Shown here piece after piece: positions 1 to 6,577 of a stretch of DNA of 8,156 nt. Positions within the stretch are counted from its first letter, which is position 1; each line of letters opens with the position of its first letter. The position numbers and the translations under genes are program-made. Origin of the DNA: Bacillota bacterium (GTDB lineage: Bacteria > Bacillota > Sulfobacillia > JAJZYS01 > JAJYTV01); the NCBI GenBank assembly GCA_021792885.1, contig JAJYTV010000068.1:1-8156 (forward strand). Direction: 5' to 3'. Below the pieces are notes generated by a model. The model was not told where the DNA came from. It ran no database searches and saw only the letters and a list, made by a program, of their open reading frames with translations.

Positions 1-63
1 ACCTTTTCTATTGACGCAACGGGTGGGCAAATCCACTTTGTCTTCGGGGGCACGGGAGTGCTT

Positions 64-89
64 GCATGCGAACGTGCGTTCGGGCATGC
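64..89. repeat. Imperfect palindrome upstream of the VOC gene
   Basis: GCATGC at 64-69 is the inverse complement of GCATGC at 84-89. GAAC (70-73) pairs with GTTC (78-81) inside it, leaving GG 82-83 as a bulge and GTGC as the loop. It lies about 20 bp before the Shine-Dalgarno of the VOC gene, so it could be an operator or a 5'-UTR hairpin. A TTGACG at 11-16 resembles a -35 box but has no convincing -10 partner. TTGCAT at 62-67 with CATGCT at 85-90 is a weak alternative promoter running through the palindrome. No regulator can be named. Confidence 0.3.
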
Positions 90-120
90 TCGAACCAGAT
101 TGGAAACGGGAGGAATGGAA

Positions 121-489
121 ATGCGAGTTCGCGCAGTGGACTTCGTCGGCGTCCCGGTGCAGGACATGGCGACGTCCCAGGCGTTCTACCGGGATACGCT
201 CGGTCTGCGTCCCCTGCACGAGGCGGAGGGCTGGGCGGAGTACGATGCGGGCAACATCACCGTCTCGCTGTTCGTGGAGGACGGGCAGAAGGGGGAGCCG
301 TCGCTGCGCAACGCGCTCCTCGCGTTCGCCGTCGCCGACGTGGCCGCGGCGGTCGCGGAACTGCGGGCGAACGGTTCGCAGGTGCTGCAGGATACGGAGG
401 AGTACCCGCCGTGCTTCATGGCGACGGTGACCGATCCTTCCGGCAACGCGATCATGCTCCACCAGCGCAAGGATGGCACCGCCGGCTAG
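121..489 (+). CDS. VOC (glyoxalase/bleomycin-resistance fold) family protein
   Basis: This 122-residue cytoplasmic protein spans one vicinal-oxygen-chelate module made of two beta-alpha-beta-beta-beta repeats. The first repeat has VDFVGVPVQDM followed by AFYRDTLGL (residues about 6-29). The second has LLAFAVADVAAAVAELRANG and ends in DPSGNAIMLHQ, which corresponds to the family's DPdGN signature. The usual metal ligands are not clearly kept: phenylalanine sits near the usual first-strand histidine position, and the terminal glutamate position is Met/His. Substrate and reaction therefore cannot be predicted, and it may not be a metalloenzyme. I chose ATG 121 because GGGAGG at 108-113 lies 7 nt upstream. 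ATG 115 is only 1 nt from that site, and the upstream ATG at 58 has none. The gene is monocistronic, ending 10 bp before a terminator hairpin. Confidence 0.85.
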   Translation: MRVRAVDFVGVPVQDMATSQAFYRDTLGLRPLHEAEGWAEYDAGNITVSLFVEDGQKGEPSLRNALLAFAVADVAAAVAELRANGSQVLQDTEEYPPCFMATVTDPSGNAIMLHQRKDGTAG

Positions 490-499
490 CAGCGCTCGG

Positions 500-550
500 G
501 AACGCGAAAACGGGGGACCGCGCGAGGTGCGGCCCCCTGTTTTCGCGTTC
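500..550. terminator. Bidirectional intrinsic terminator between convergent genes
   Basis: The left arm GAACGCGAAAACGGGGG (500-516) pairs with 533-550, with one bulged T at 538. CCGC 518-521 then pairs with GCGG 529-532, closing a 7-nt loop. The run of A in the left arm and of T in the right arm is built into the stem, so on either strand the GC-rich top is followed by GTTTTCGCG. It starts 10 bp after the VOC stop and ends 5 bp before the L,D-transpeptidase stop, as expected for a shared terminator of converging genes. The T tract is short (four), so efficiency is uncertain. Confidence 0.8.
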
Positions 551-555
551 GGCGG

Positions 556-1353
556 TCAGCGGGCCGCAGCGCGTCGGAAGGGGACGGAGAGCCGCCGCGA
601 CCCTACGGGGCGCCGGCTGCTGCTCGCTCCCTGCTTTGTCTGGCCGGACGGGCGTTTGGCCTGCGGGGCCGTGGGAGCGGCGGGCGACTTGTCCGTCGCG
701 GGCGGCCCAAGCCAGCGGGGAAAGGTGCGCCGGGGCGGGTACAGCCCGAGCGCCTCGTACGTGGAGCGGCCGATGATGCCGTCCGGGCGGATGCCGTGCC
801 TCTCCTGGAATGCGGCGACCGCCTCCGCGAGCTGCGGGGTGAAGACGCCGGAGATGGGCCCTTCGTAGTAGCCCAGCCGCTCCAGCGCGAACTGCACGTC
901 GCTCACCTCGGAGCCGCGGTCCCCTTCGTAGACGGTTCGCCGTGGCGGCGTGCCGATGATCGAGACCGGCGTCCCGACCTGCACCCAGCTGTAGAGCTGC
1001 TCGACGTTGCGGTTGAACATGCGCACGCATCCATGGGACGCGAAGCTCCCGATCGAACCGGGGTTGCTCGTGCCGTGGACGCCGTAGATGCCGTAGGGGA
1101 TCGTGAGGCGCATCCAGCGCGTGCCGAAGGCGCCGCCCCAATGGGCCTTCTCCTGGATCGCCCACTCGCCGAGCGGCGTCGGCGTCGACGGCTTGCCGAC
1201 GGCGCAGGGGAACACCTTGTAGGGAGTCGTGCCGGAGTAGACGGTGATGGTGCGGCGATCGGTGTCGATGACGATCCGCACCGGCTCGCGCGGCGGCGGC
1301 ATCTGCTGCTGGGCGGGGGCCGCGATGGGCAAGGCGAGGAAGATGGGCAGCAC
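556..1353 (-). CDS. Secreted L,D-transpeptidase (YkuD domain) with peptidoglycan-binding domain
   Basis: This enzyme is predicted to form 3-3 peptidoglycan crosslinks, or attach proteins to the wall, outside the membrane. From the proposed GTG start (265 residues), a short hydrophobic export segment (residues 1-14) ends in AAPA. A YkuD domain follows at about 25-134. It holds the catalytic signature H93-G-T then S106-H-G-C109-V-R-M, with Cys109 as nucleophile. A PG_binding_1 module at about 141-204 contains the typical LGYYEGPISG, FQERHG and DGIIG pattern. The last 60 residues are a Pro/Arg/Lys-rich, probably disordered basic tail. I chose GTG at 1353 because GGGAGG (minus strand, 1368-1363) lies 9 nt upstream. 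The longest frame starts at a GTG at 1458 with a poor ribosome site and would put 35 polar residues before the signal segment. The signal has no basic n-region, so a slightly earlier start cannot be excluded. It is divergent from the NodB-like gene. Confidence 0.9.
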   Translation of the reverse strand: MLPIFLALPIAAPAQQQMPPPREPVRIVIDTDRRTITVYSGTTPYKVFPCAVGKPSTPTPLGEWAIQEKAHWGGAFGTRWMRLTIPYGIYGVHGTSNPGSIGSFASHGCVRMFNRNVEQLYSWVQVGTPVSIIGTPPRRTVYEGDRGSEVSDVQFALERLGYYEGPISGVFTPQLAEAVAAFQERHGIRPDGIIGRSTYEALGLYPPRRTFPRWLGPPATDKSPAAPTAPQAKRPSGQTKQGASSSRRPVGSRRLSVPFRRAAAR

Positions 1354-1484
1354 CGCGAGGCACCTCCCGTTGAAGTCCGTCCCAACTAACGTGCGAGTGG
1401 CCCGCAGGGTGCGATACGGGCAACATCTGGGCTCGTTGCCTGACGGCGGCCGGGGCACACTGCCCGCGTAGAGGAGGGATCGGA

Positions 1485-2117
1485 ATGCTTGCTGCAGTGC
1501 TCGCGGCGCTGATGGCGGCGCTTCCGGCGGGGACGGGACAGTCCGATGCGGCGATCGCGCACGTGGCGACGAGCCGTCGGGTGGTCGCGCTCACGGTCAA
1601 CGACGGGCCCGACGGACGCGTCACGCCGATGATCCTGCGCCTGCTGCGCGAGCGCGGCGCGCACGCCACCTTCTTCGTGAGTGGCGAGGAACTCAGGGAT
1701 GACCCGCAGATGCTGCTCGAGATCCAGGCGGCCGGCGACGAGATCGGCAACCACGCCTTCCACCACCGGCCGCTCGCCGGCCGTCCATACCGGGAGGTCA
1801 TCGCGGAGCTTGTGCGAACGCGCGACCTGATCGCGAGCGCCTCCCAGCTGCCCGACCCCTACCTGCGCCCGCCCTACGGTGTGGTCGATGCCGGCGTGCT
1901 GCGCGCCGCACGGGCGCTCGGGCTGCGGGTCGTGCTGTGGAACGTCGGCGAGAGGGATGAGGCGCTGCACGCGCCGCCCAAGTCCGTCCACGCGGGAGAC
2001 ATCATCTCCCTGCGCGACGACGCCGAGGGGCTGCGCCGGCTGCGCCAGGTGCTCGACCTCCTGCAGCGCGAGCACCTCACCGGCGTGAGCCTCGGGATGC
2101 TGCTCGCGCGGACCTGA
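1485..2117 (+). CDS. NodB-fold polysaccharide deacetylase-like protein, catalytic residues substituted
   Basis: This is a 210-residue protein with a hydrophobic N-terminus (residues 1-15, probably a signal peptide without a charged n-region) and a NodB homology domain at about 33-205. Family members remove acetyl groups from peptidoglycan or other amino sugars. Motif 1, normally TFDDGP, reads TVNDGP (37-42). The first Asp, the catalytic base, is Asn39, while metal-ligand Asp40 remains. Motif 2 keeps both metal histidines as H90-AFH-H94. Motif 3, RPPYG (128-132), is intact. Motif 4 (usually W..D..DW) reads W152-NVGERD. Motif 5 (usually LLHD) reads S175-LRD, so the catalytic-acid His is Arg177. 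The protein should therefore bind metal but is probably a poor or inactive deacetylase. AGGAGG (1472-1477) lies 7 nt before ATG. The gene is divergent from the L,D-transpeptidase, which suggests an envelope role. Confidence 0.85.
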   Translation: MLAAVLAALMAALPAGTGQSDAAIAHVATSRRVVALTVNDGPDGRVTPMILRLLRERGAHATFFVSGEELRDDPQMLLEIQAAGDEIGNHAFHHRPLAGRPYREVIAELVRTRDLIASASQLPDPYLRPPYGVVDAGVLRAARALGLRVVLWNVGERDEALHAPPKSVHAGDIISLRDDAEGLRRLRQVLDLLQREHLTGVSLGMLLART

Positions 2118-2173
2118 GCTGCGGGCGCGGCGTGCGGTAGAATGAGGGAAAAGGCCCAGCGGGGGAGTCAAGA

Positions 2174-3262
2174 TTGGGCCGCACCTTCTTCGCCCGGCAC
2201 TGGCGCCACGCCGCGCTGCTGATCGCGCTGCTGCTGACCGGATTCGGCCTCTTCCTGCCCAGCATGCGTGTCGCCCTCGGCCCCCTGCTGCCCTTGACGC
2301 AGTTCGTGCACAGCTATGGAGGCCTCGCGTACGGCGCGGGCCTCCTGGTCGCGTCGCTGCGGCTCTTCCCCTGGCCGCCGGCGGGCGCGCAAAACCAGCA
2401 CCGCTTCGCGTTCGCGCTCGTGCTGCTGCTCGTGCTGAGCGGGCTCGGGCTCCTCGTGGGCACGGGCACTACGCGGGACGTCGCGACGCTCGTGCACGCA
2501 GGCTCGGCCGCGGGACTCGTCCTCTGGCTCGCGGTGCACGTCTTCAGGGAGCGGCCGAGGCGCCTCGAGGTCACGGGGCCTGGCCTCACCCGCCGGGGCG
2601 TCCTGCGCTGGGGAGTCGGGGCGCTCCTCGCCTTGCCGGCGCTCTACGCGCTGCCGGGCGTGCTGCGGCTGCTCGGCGGCGGCATCTGGCGCGGCGGGCC
2701 GAAGGAGGCGTTCAGCGAGGCGGCGGGCGCCCTGCCGGGCTTCGTGCCCTACACGGTGGTGAACGGCTACCCGAACATCCCGCGCGAGACGTGGCGCCTC
2801 TCGTTCGCCGGCCTGCCGCTCGCCCCGCAGAGCATCGGCTGGCAGGAACTGCGCGCCATGGAGCAGGTCGTGCGCCGGCTCGACTTCACCTGCGTCACGG
2901 GCTGGTCGGTCGCGGGCGTCAGCTTCCGCGGCGTCGATCTCCTCTCCATGCTCGAGCGCTACGGATGGGACCCCGCGCGCCATCCGTGGGTATCCTTCGC
3001 TTCAGGTGACGGCGTGTACACCGACGGGATGACGGCGGAGCAGATCCGGCGCTACCGCCCGCTCGTCGCCTGGCAGATCGACGGGGTGCCGCTGCCGCGG
3101 GCCCAGGGTGCGCCGGCCCGCCTCGTCGTCCCCGGCATGTACGGCTACAAGTCGGTCAAGTGGCTGACCGCCGTCGCCGCGGTCGACCACGTCGTGATGG
3201 GCTACTGGGAAGACCGCGGCTATCCGGAGGATGCGCGGATCGGAACATACACTGGACTCTAG
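2174..3262 (+). CDS. Membrane-bound molybdopterin (sulfite-oxidase-type) oxidoreductase fused to a cytochrome-b-like domain
   Basis: The 362-residue protein has three parts. Residues 13-124 form four hydrophobic helices (about 13-30, 42-62, 77-96, 105-124) with histidines at the ends or inside (H12, H46, H108, H122), resembling a b-type cytochrome membrane domain. Residues 139-146 read TRRGVLRW, a twin-arginine-like motif, just before a fifth helix (147-167). The rest (about 186-362) is an Oxidored_molyb domain in which Cys240 in FTCVTGW is the expected molybdenum ligand. Positive charges place the N-terminus and the RR motif in the cytoplasm and the Mo domain outside. Likely role: an exported Mo-cofactor reductase or oxidase exchanging electrons with the quinone pool through the fused heme domain; the substrate is unknown. 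MsrP-like sulfoxide reduction and sulfite oxidation are both possible. The start is TTG, supported by GGGGGAG at 2161-2167, 6 nt upstream. It lies 56 bp after the NodB-like gene. Confidence 0.85.
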   Translation: MGRTFFARHWRHAALLIALLLTGFGLFLPSMRVALGPLLPLTQFVHSYGGLAYGAGLLVASLRLFPWPPAGAQNQHRFAFALVLLLVLSGLGLLVGTGTTRDVATLVHAGSAAGLVLWLAVHVFRERPRRLEVTGPGLTRRGVLRWGVGALLALPALYALPGVLRLLGGGIWRGGPKEAFSEAAGALPGFVPYTVVNGYPNIPRETWRLSFAGLPLAPQSIGWQELRAMEQVVRRLDFTCVTGWSVAGVSFRGVDLLSMLERYGWDPARHPWVSFASGDGVYTDGMTAEQIRRYRPLVAWQIDGVPLPRAQGAPARLVVPGMYGYKSVKWLTAVAAVDHVVMGYWEDRGYPEDARIGTYTGL

Positions 3263-3300
3263 GGTCATTCGGCGCATGGCGTCTACAGAGCGGTTCCGAG

Positions 3301-3306
3301 TATACT
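3301..3306 (+). promoter_or_regulatory. Candidate -10 box for arginase
   Basis: TATACT lies 44 bp before the arginase start, in the 87-bp gap after the oxidoreductase stop. The hexamer at the expected -35 distance (around 3278-3283) is poor, so the promoter would be weak or activator-dependent. Just downstream, AGTGAAT at 3309-3315 matches one half of an ARG box and is followed by the A/T-rich AAAT, but the second half-site is not recognisable. No terminator is visible in this gap, so read-through from the oxidoreductase gene is also possible. Confidence 0.35.
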
Positions 3307-3349
3307 GAAGTGAATAAATTGAGCGTCGCACCCTGGGGAGGATACGAAT

Positions 3350-4246
3350 TTGCACCGACCGATTGCGGTGCTGGGTGTCCCGATGGACCTCGGCGCAGGC
3401 AGGCGCGGCGTCGACATGGGGCCGTCGGCGATCCGCTATGCGGCCCTCGAGGAACGCCTCGAAGGGCTGGGGCTGGAGGTGGAGGACCTCGGCGACCTGC
3501 ACGTCCCGCTACCGGAGGAAAGCCACCACGGCAATCCGAAGCTGAAGTACCTCGAGGAGATCGTCGGCGTCTGCCGCGAACTCGGCCGCACCGTCGAGGA
3601 CGTGCTGCGCCAGGGGAAGTTCCCGCTCGTCCTGGGCGGCGACCACGCGATCGCGCTCGGCACCATCGCGGGGGTCGCGCGGGCGAGCCGGGATCCCGCG
3701 GTGCTCTGGTTCGACACGCACGGGGACTTCAACACCGATGAGACGACGCCGTCGGGCAACATCCACGGCATGCCGGCCGCGGCGTCGGTCGGGCGCGGGA
3801 ACCCCGCACTGCTCGCCGGGCGCAACGGCGCCCCGCCGATCCGCGAGGAGCGGCTCGTGATGATCGGCATCCGGGAGCTCGACCTGCTGGAGCGCGACGC
3901 GCTGCGCGCGTCCAAGGTGCACGTCTACACGATGTCCGACGTCGACGCCCTGGGCATGCGCGAAGTGATGCGCCGCGCGCTCGGGCACATCGAAGGCGCC
4001 TCCGCGGTGCACGTTAGCTTCGACATGGACGTCATGGACCCGGACGACGCTCCGGGTGTCGGCACCCCGCACCAGGGCGGCATCACGTATCGCGAGGCGC
4101 ACCTGGCGATGGAGATGGTTTCGACCGCTGGCGTCCTCACCTCCATGGAGATTGTCGAGGTGAACCCCATCCTGGACACCGCGAACCGCACCGGCCGCCT
4201 GGCGGCCGAACTCGCGCTCTCCGCGCTCGGCCAGCGCATCCTTTGA
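3350..4246 (+). CDS. rocF: Arginase
   Basis: Arginase hydrolyses L-arginine to L-ornithine and urea in the cytoplasm, using a binuclear manganese centre. All six metal ligands are visible: His99 (GGDH), Asp122, His124 and Asp126 (WFDTHGD), and Asp225 and Asp227 (SFDMD). The arginase-specific substrate loop NTDETTPSGNIHG (128-140) and the Asp178/Glu181 pair separate it from agmatinases. The C-terminal run EVNPILDTANRTG is typical of Bacillus-type arginases, and 298 residues is the normal length. Small departures are Thr123 for the usual Ala in DAHGD, and His241 in the TPHQGG segment. The TTG start is supported by GGGGAGGA (3335-3342), 7 nt upstream. Its stop overlaps the start of the CAP lipoprotein gene by 4 bp, implying translational coupling. 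Its closeness to argF-argG puts opposite arginine pathways side by side. Confidence 0.95.
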   Translation: MHRPIAVLGVPMDLGAGRRGVDMGPSAIRYAALEERLEGLGLEVEDLGDLHVPLPEESHHGNPKLKYLEEIVGVCRELGRTVEDVLRQGKFPLVLGGDHAIALGTIAGVARASRDPAVLWFDTHGDFNTDETTPSGNIHGMPAAASVGRGNPALLAGRNGAPPIREERLVMIGIRELDLLERDALRASKVHVYTMSDVDALGMREVMRRALGHIEGASAVHVSFDMDVMDPDDAPGVGTPHQGGITYREAHLAMEMVSTAGVLTSMEIVEVNPILDTANRTGRLAAELALSALGQRIL

Positions 4247-5793
4247 ACCGGCTCCCGATCGCGCTGGCTGCGGCCGCCCTGGTGGCCGCGGCCTGCGCGC
4301 TCCGCCCCCCCGAACGGACGTACACCGCGCCCAGCCTGCTGTTCGTCGCGCCGCAGCCGAACGCGAAGCTTTGGCTGGCGCGGGTGCCGATCGCCATGCA
4401 CCTCGGGGGGCGCGTCCCGCCCGGCCGCTACACGTTCCTCATCGACGGGCGCTTCGCAGCGGGCGGGGAGCTCTCGCCGGTCGTCCGCTACGTGCCGGCG
4501 ACGCCCCTGCCTGCGGGGAGCCACCGGCTGTCTGCATATGTGTACGGGCGCGGCTTCGGCTGGAACTACGACTGGAAGGTCACGGTGCAGCGCGGCGCGC
4601 AGCGCTCCGTGCCGACCTGGGGCGCCGCCTCGCGCGCGGCGCTCGCGGACGTCAACAGGTACCGGGCGCTCGGAGGGGAGCGGCCGATGCGCCTCGACAT
4701 CCCGCTCGAGGGGGCCGCGCGGGCGCACAGCGACTTCTTCCGCAAGAACCTCGCCCGCTACGGGCAGACGCTCACCGTCTCGGTGCACCAGGAGCAGCCC
4801 ACCTGGCCGGGATACGTCGGGCGCAACCCCTACAGCCGCGACGTCGCGTTCGGCTTCAACGGCGACGGCGACAGCGAGGTGATGGCCTTCGGCGTGCCGA
4901 TCGGCGAGGCGGTCAAGCTGTGGATCGACTCGATCTACCACCGCTTCGGACTGATCGACCCTGGCCTCGTCGACATGGGCTACGGCATCGCCGGCAGCTC
5001 CCGGCAGAGCGACGATCTCCCCGTCACCACGATCGACGCCGGTTACCTCGCCTCCGCCGAGGTGGCGGACCGCGTGCCGGTGCTCTGGCCGACGCGCGGG
5101 CTCACCGGGGTGCCGCTGCGCTTCCTGCAGGGCGAGATCCCCGACCCGCTCGCAAACTTTTCCGGTGCCCGCTACCCTGCGGGTTACCCCGTCACGATCT
5201 CGTTCTTCGGCGAGCGCGTATCGGGCCTGCGCATCGCGAGCGCCTCCCTCACGGCAAGCGGGCGCACCATTCCGGCCTACCTCCTGACGCCGCAGGACGA
5301 GAAAAATCCCCAGGAACTCGGCATGAGCGCCGCGCTGATCCCCAAGTCCCCGCTTGCCGAAAGCACGGACTATCGCGCGTCCTTCCGGGGCAGCTATGAG
5401 GACCCCTCGGGCTGGCACGCGTTTTCGTATGCATGGAGCTTCTCGACGCGCCCTGCACCGTCCCTTGGCAAGCCGATCTCGCTGCGCTTGGCAAGCGGCG
5501 CCGCGGTGCGGGGCCGGCTCGTCGGCGAGGCGGCCTACGCCCCGGTGCAAGGCCTGATCGCTCCCGCCGGCGGCGTGCTCTCCTGGTCCGCGAGCAGCCC
5601 GGACTTCGCGACTGCCGTCGCCGGTGGCCACAAGCTGCGCTTCTCCTACCGCAGCGTCGCCGCATGGCTCGACGGAAAGGAGATCACGCTGCAGAGCGCC
5701 CCCGCGAGCGCGGGGCGCGACCCCTACGTGCCGGTGCAGGAGTTCTCGCGGCTCTTGGGGCTGCGCGCGCCGCAGGCGGCAGCGCGGACCTAG
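4243..5793 (+). CDS. CAP/SCP-domain surface lipoprotein with Ig-like and copper-amine-oxidase-N-like domains
   Basis: This 516-residue exported protein appears mosaic. Residues 1-18 form a signal peptide with a lipobox-like AAAC, so Cys18 may be lipidated. Residues about 30-115 look like a beta-rich Ig-like module. A CAP (SCP/PR-1, YkwD-like) domain follows at about 131-268: it opens with LADVNRYRALGG, continues with AARAHSDFF, and ends with LWIDSIYHRFGLIDP and a MGYGIA strand. Candidate CAP pocket residues are His162, His182, Glu212 and His233. Residues about 315-403 resemble a bacterial (SbsA-type) Ig domain. Residues about 410-505, including LSWSASSPDF, WLDGKEITL and YVPVQEFSRLLG, resemble copper-amine-oxidase N-terminal stalk repeats, which usually act as surface or wall-binding modules. 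Its function is unknown. The TTG start overlaps the arginase stop (TTGA), with no separate strong ribosome site, so translation is probably coupled. The stop shares CTAG with the convergent transporter gene. Confidence 0.8.
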   Translation: MNRLPIALAAAALVAAACALRPPERTYTAPSLLFVAPQPNAKLWLARVPIAMHLGGRVPPGRYTFLIDGRFAAGGELSPVVRYVPATPLPAGSHRLSAYVYGRGFGWNYDWKVTVQRGAQRSVPTWGAASRAALADVNRYRALGGERPMRLDIPLEGAARAHSDFFRKNLARYGQTLTVSVHQEQPTWPGYVGRNPYSRDVAFGFNGDGDSEVMAFGVPIGEAVKLWIDSIYHRFGLIDPGLVDMGYGIAGSSRQSDDLPVTTIDAGYLASAEVADRVPVLWPTRGLTGVPLRFLQGEIPDPLANFSGARYPAGYPVTISFFGERVSGLRIASASLTASGRTIPAYLLTPQDEKNPQELGMSAALIPKSPLAESTDYRASFRGSYEDPSGWHAFSYAWSFSTRPAPSLGKPISLRLASGAAVRGRLVGEAAYAPVQGLIAPAGGVLSWSASSPDFATAVAGGHKLRFSYRSVAAWLDGKEITLQSAPASAGRDPYVPVQEFSRLLGLRAPQAAART

Positions 5794-6212
5794 GCGCGCA
5801 GGAGGATCTGGGCGCCGAACGCGAGCAGGGCAACGCCGACGAGGCGCCAGGCGGGAAACGGGCGCGATGCGAGGCCGAGGATCCCGAGGTGGTCGATCAG
5901 CACGGCGGCGAGGACCTGTGCGACGACGATGAAGGTCGTGGTGCGGACCATGCCGAGGCGCCGCACGGAGAGCGCGACGAGCGCCGTGATCGCGACGCCC
6001 AGAGGACCTGCGAGGTAGAGGTAGGCGGGCGGCGCGAGCAGCGGCGGGAGGTGCGGCGTGCGCCACAGCGCCAGGACGAGCGCCGACCCTGTGGCCAGCA
6101 ACTGCACGGCGACCAGCATCCAGTAGAGGCCGAGCGTTCGCGAAAGCTGCGCGTTCATCGCTCCTTGCAGCGCCATGAAGACGCCGGAGAGCGCGGCGGT
6201 GATGGTTCCCAT
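5790..6212 (-). CDS. YdcZ/DUF606-type DMT-superfamily small membrane protein
   Basis: From the chosen ATG the product is 140 residues, the usual size for this family. It has five hydrophobic helices at about 3-23, 29-49, 63-83, 88-108 and 121-138. Family-like features are ALQGAMNAQL in helix 1, the AGPLGV turn before helix 3, and QVLAAVLIDHLGILG in helix 4. DUF606 proteins belong to the drug/metabolite transporter superfamily, and the substrate is unknown. Some members work as half-transporter pairs, but no partner is visible here. The frame stays open upstream to 6404, but that extension is polar and lacks family character. ATG 6212 is therefore preferred even though no good Shine-Dalgarno lies at the right distance; the nearest GGAG is about 15 nt upstream. 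The gene converges with the CAP lipoprotein gene and overlaps it by 4 bp, with no terminator between them. Confidence 0.8.
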   Translation of the reverse strand: MGTITAALSGVFMALQGAMNAQLSRTLGLYWMLVAVQLLATGSALVLALWRTPHLPPLLAPPAYLYLAGPLGVAITALVALSVRRLGMVRTTTFIVVAQVLAAVLIDHLGILGLASRPFPAWRLVGVALLAFGAQILLRA

Positions 6213-6577
6213 GCGTGTAGTGTGCCGCTCCGCAGGACCCGGACACATGGAGATGCGCATGTCTTTCGCCGGTGGTTCGCACTCCGCCCGCCGGGTGGCC
6301 TCGCGCCCAAGAGCGACGACCTGCAACGGGTCGACCGGGACCGCCTCGACCATCGCATGATTGCCTGGGCCCCGGCCTGGCCTGTGAAGCGGCGGCCCGG
6401 CCACAGCCCCTGACGGCGGCGTAGGGGCGCACGGCGGCAGCCCTGAGCGGAATCTCTCTCGTCATTGGTCGAGCATAGCGGCCGGGCTCGGCCCATTCGC
6501 CCGTGCAACGCGGGATGGCAGTGGAATGTGCCGGGGTGGGGAAGCCAGGCGGCGCGGCACGAATTACTGAATAGCTA
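6213..6577. other. Intergenic stretch with no recognisable gene
   Basis: This 365-bp stretch lies between the divergent YdcZ-like gene and the argF promoter. Several frames stay open, but their translations are Arg/Pro/Gly-rich without domains or plausible ribosome sites. It should contain the minus-strand promoter of the YdcZ-like gene, but I see no convincing -35/-10 pair. CAGCCCCTGACGG at 6404-6416 is loosely repeated as CAGCCCTGAGCGG at 6438-6450. The last 20 bp become A/T-rich as they approach the argF promoter. Confidence 0.6.

Noticed and set aside
2138..2143. TAGAAT as a -10 box for the Mo oxidoreductase gene
   Set aside because: The hexamer is good but no -35 is found at 16-18 bp, and the gene may be cotranscribed with the NodB-like gene 56 bp upstream.
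6213..6404. N-terminal extension of the YdcZ-like protein to 204 residues
   Set aside because: The extra residues are polar and Pro/Arg-rich, unlike the family, and no ribosome site supports an upstream start.
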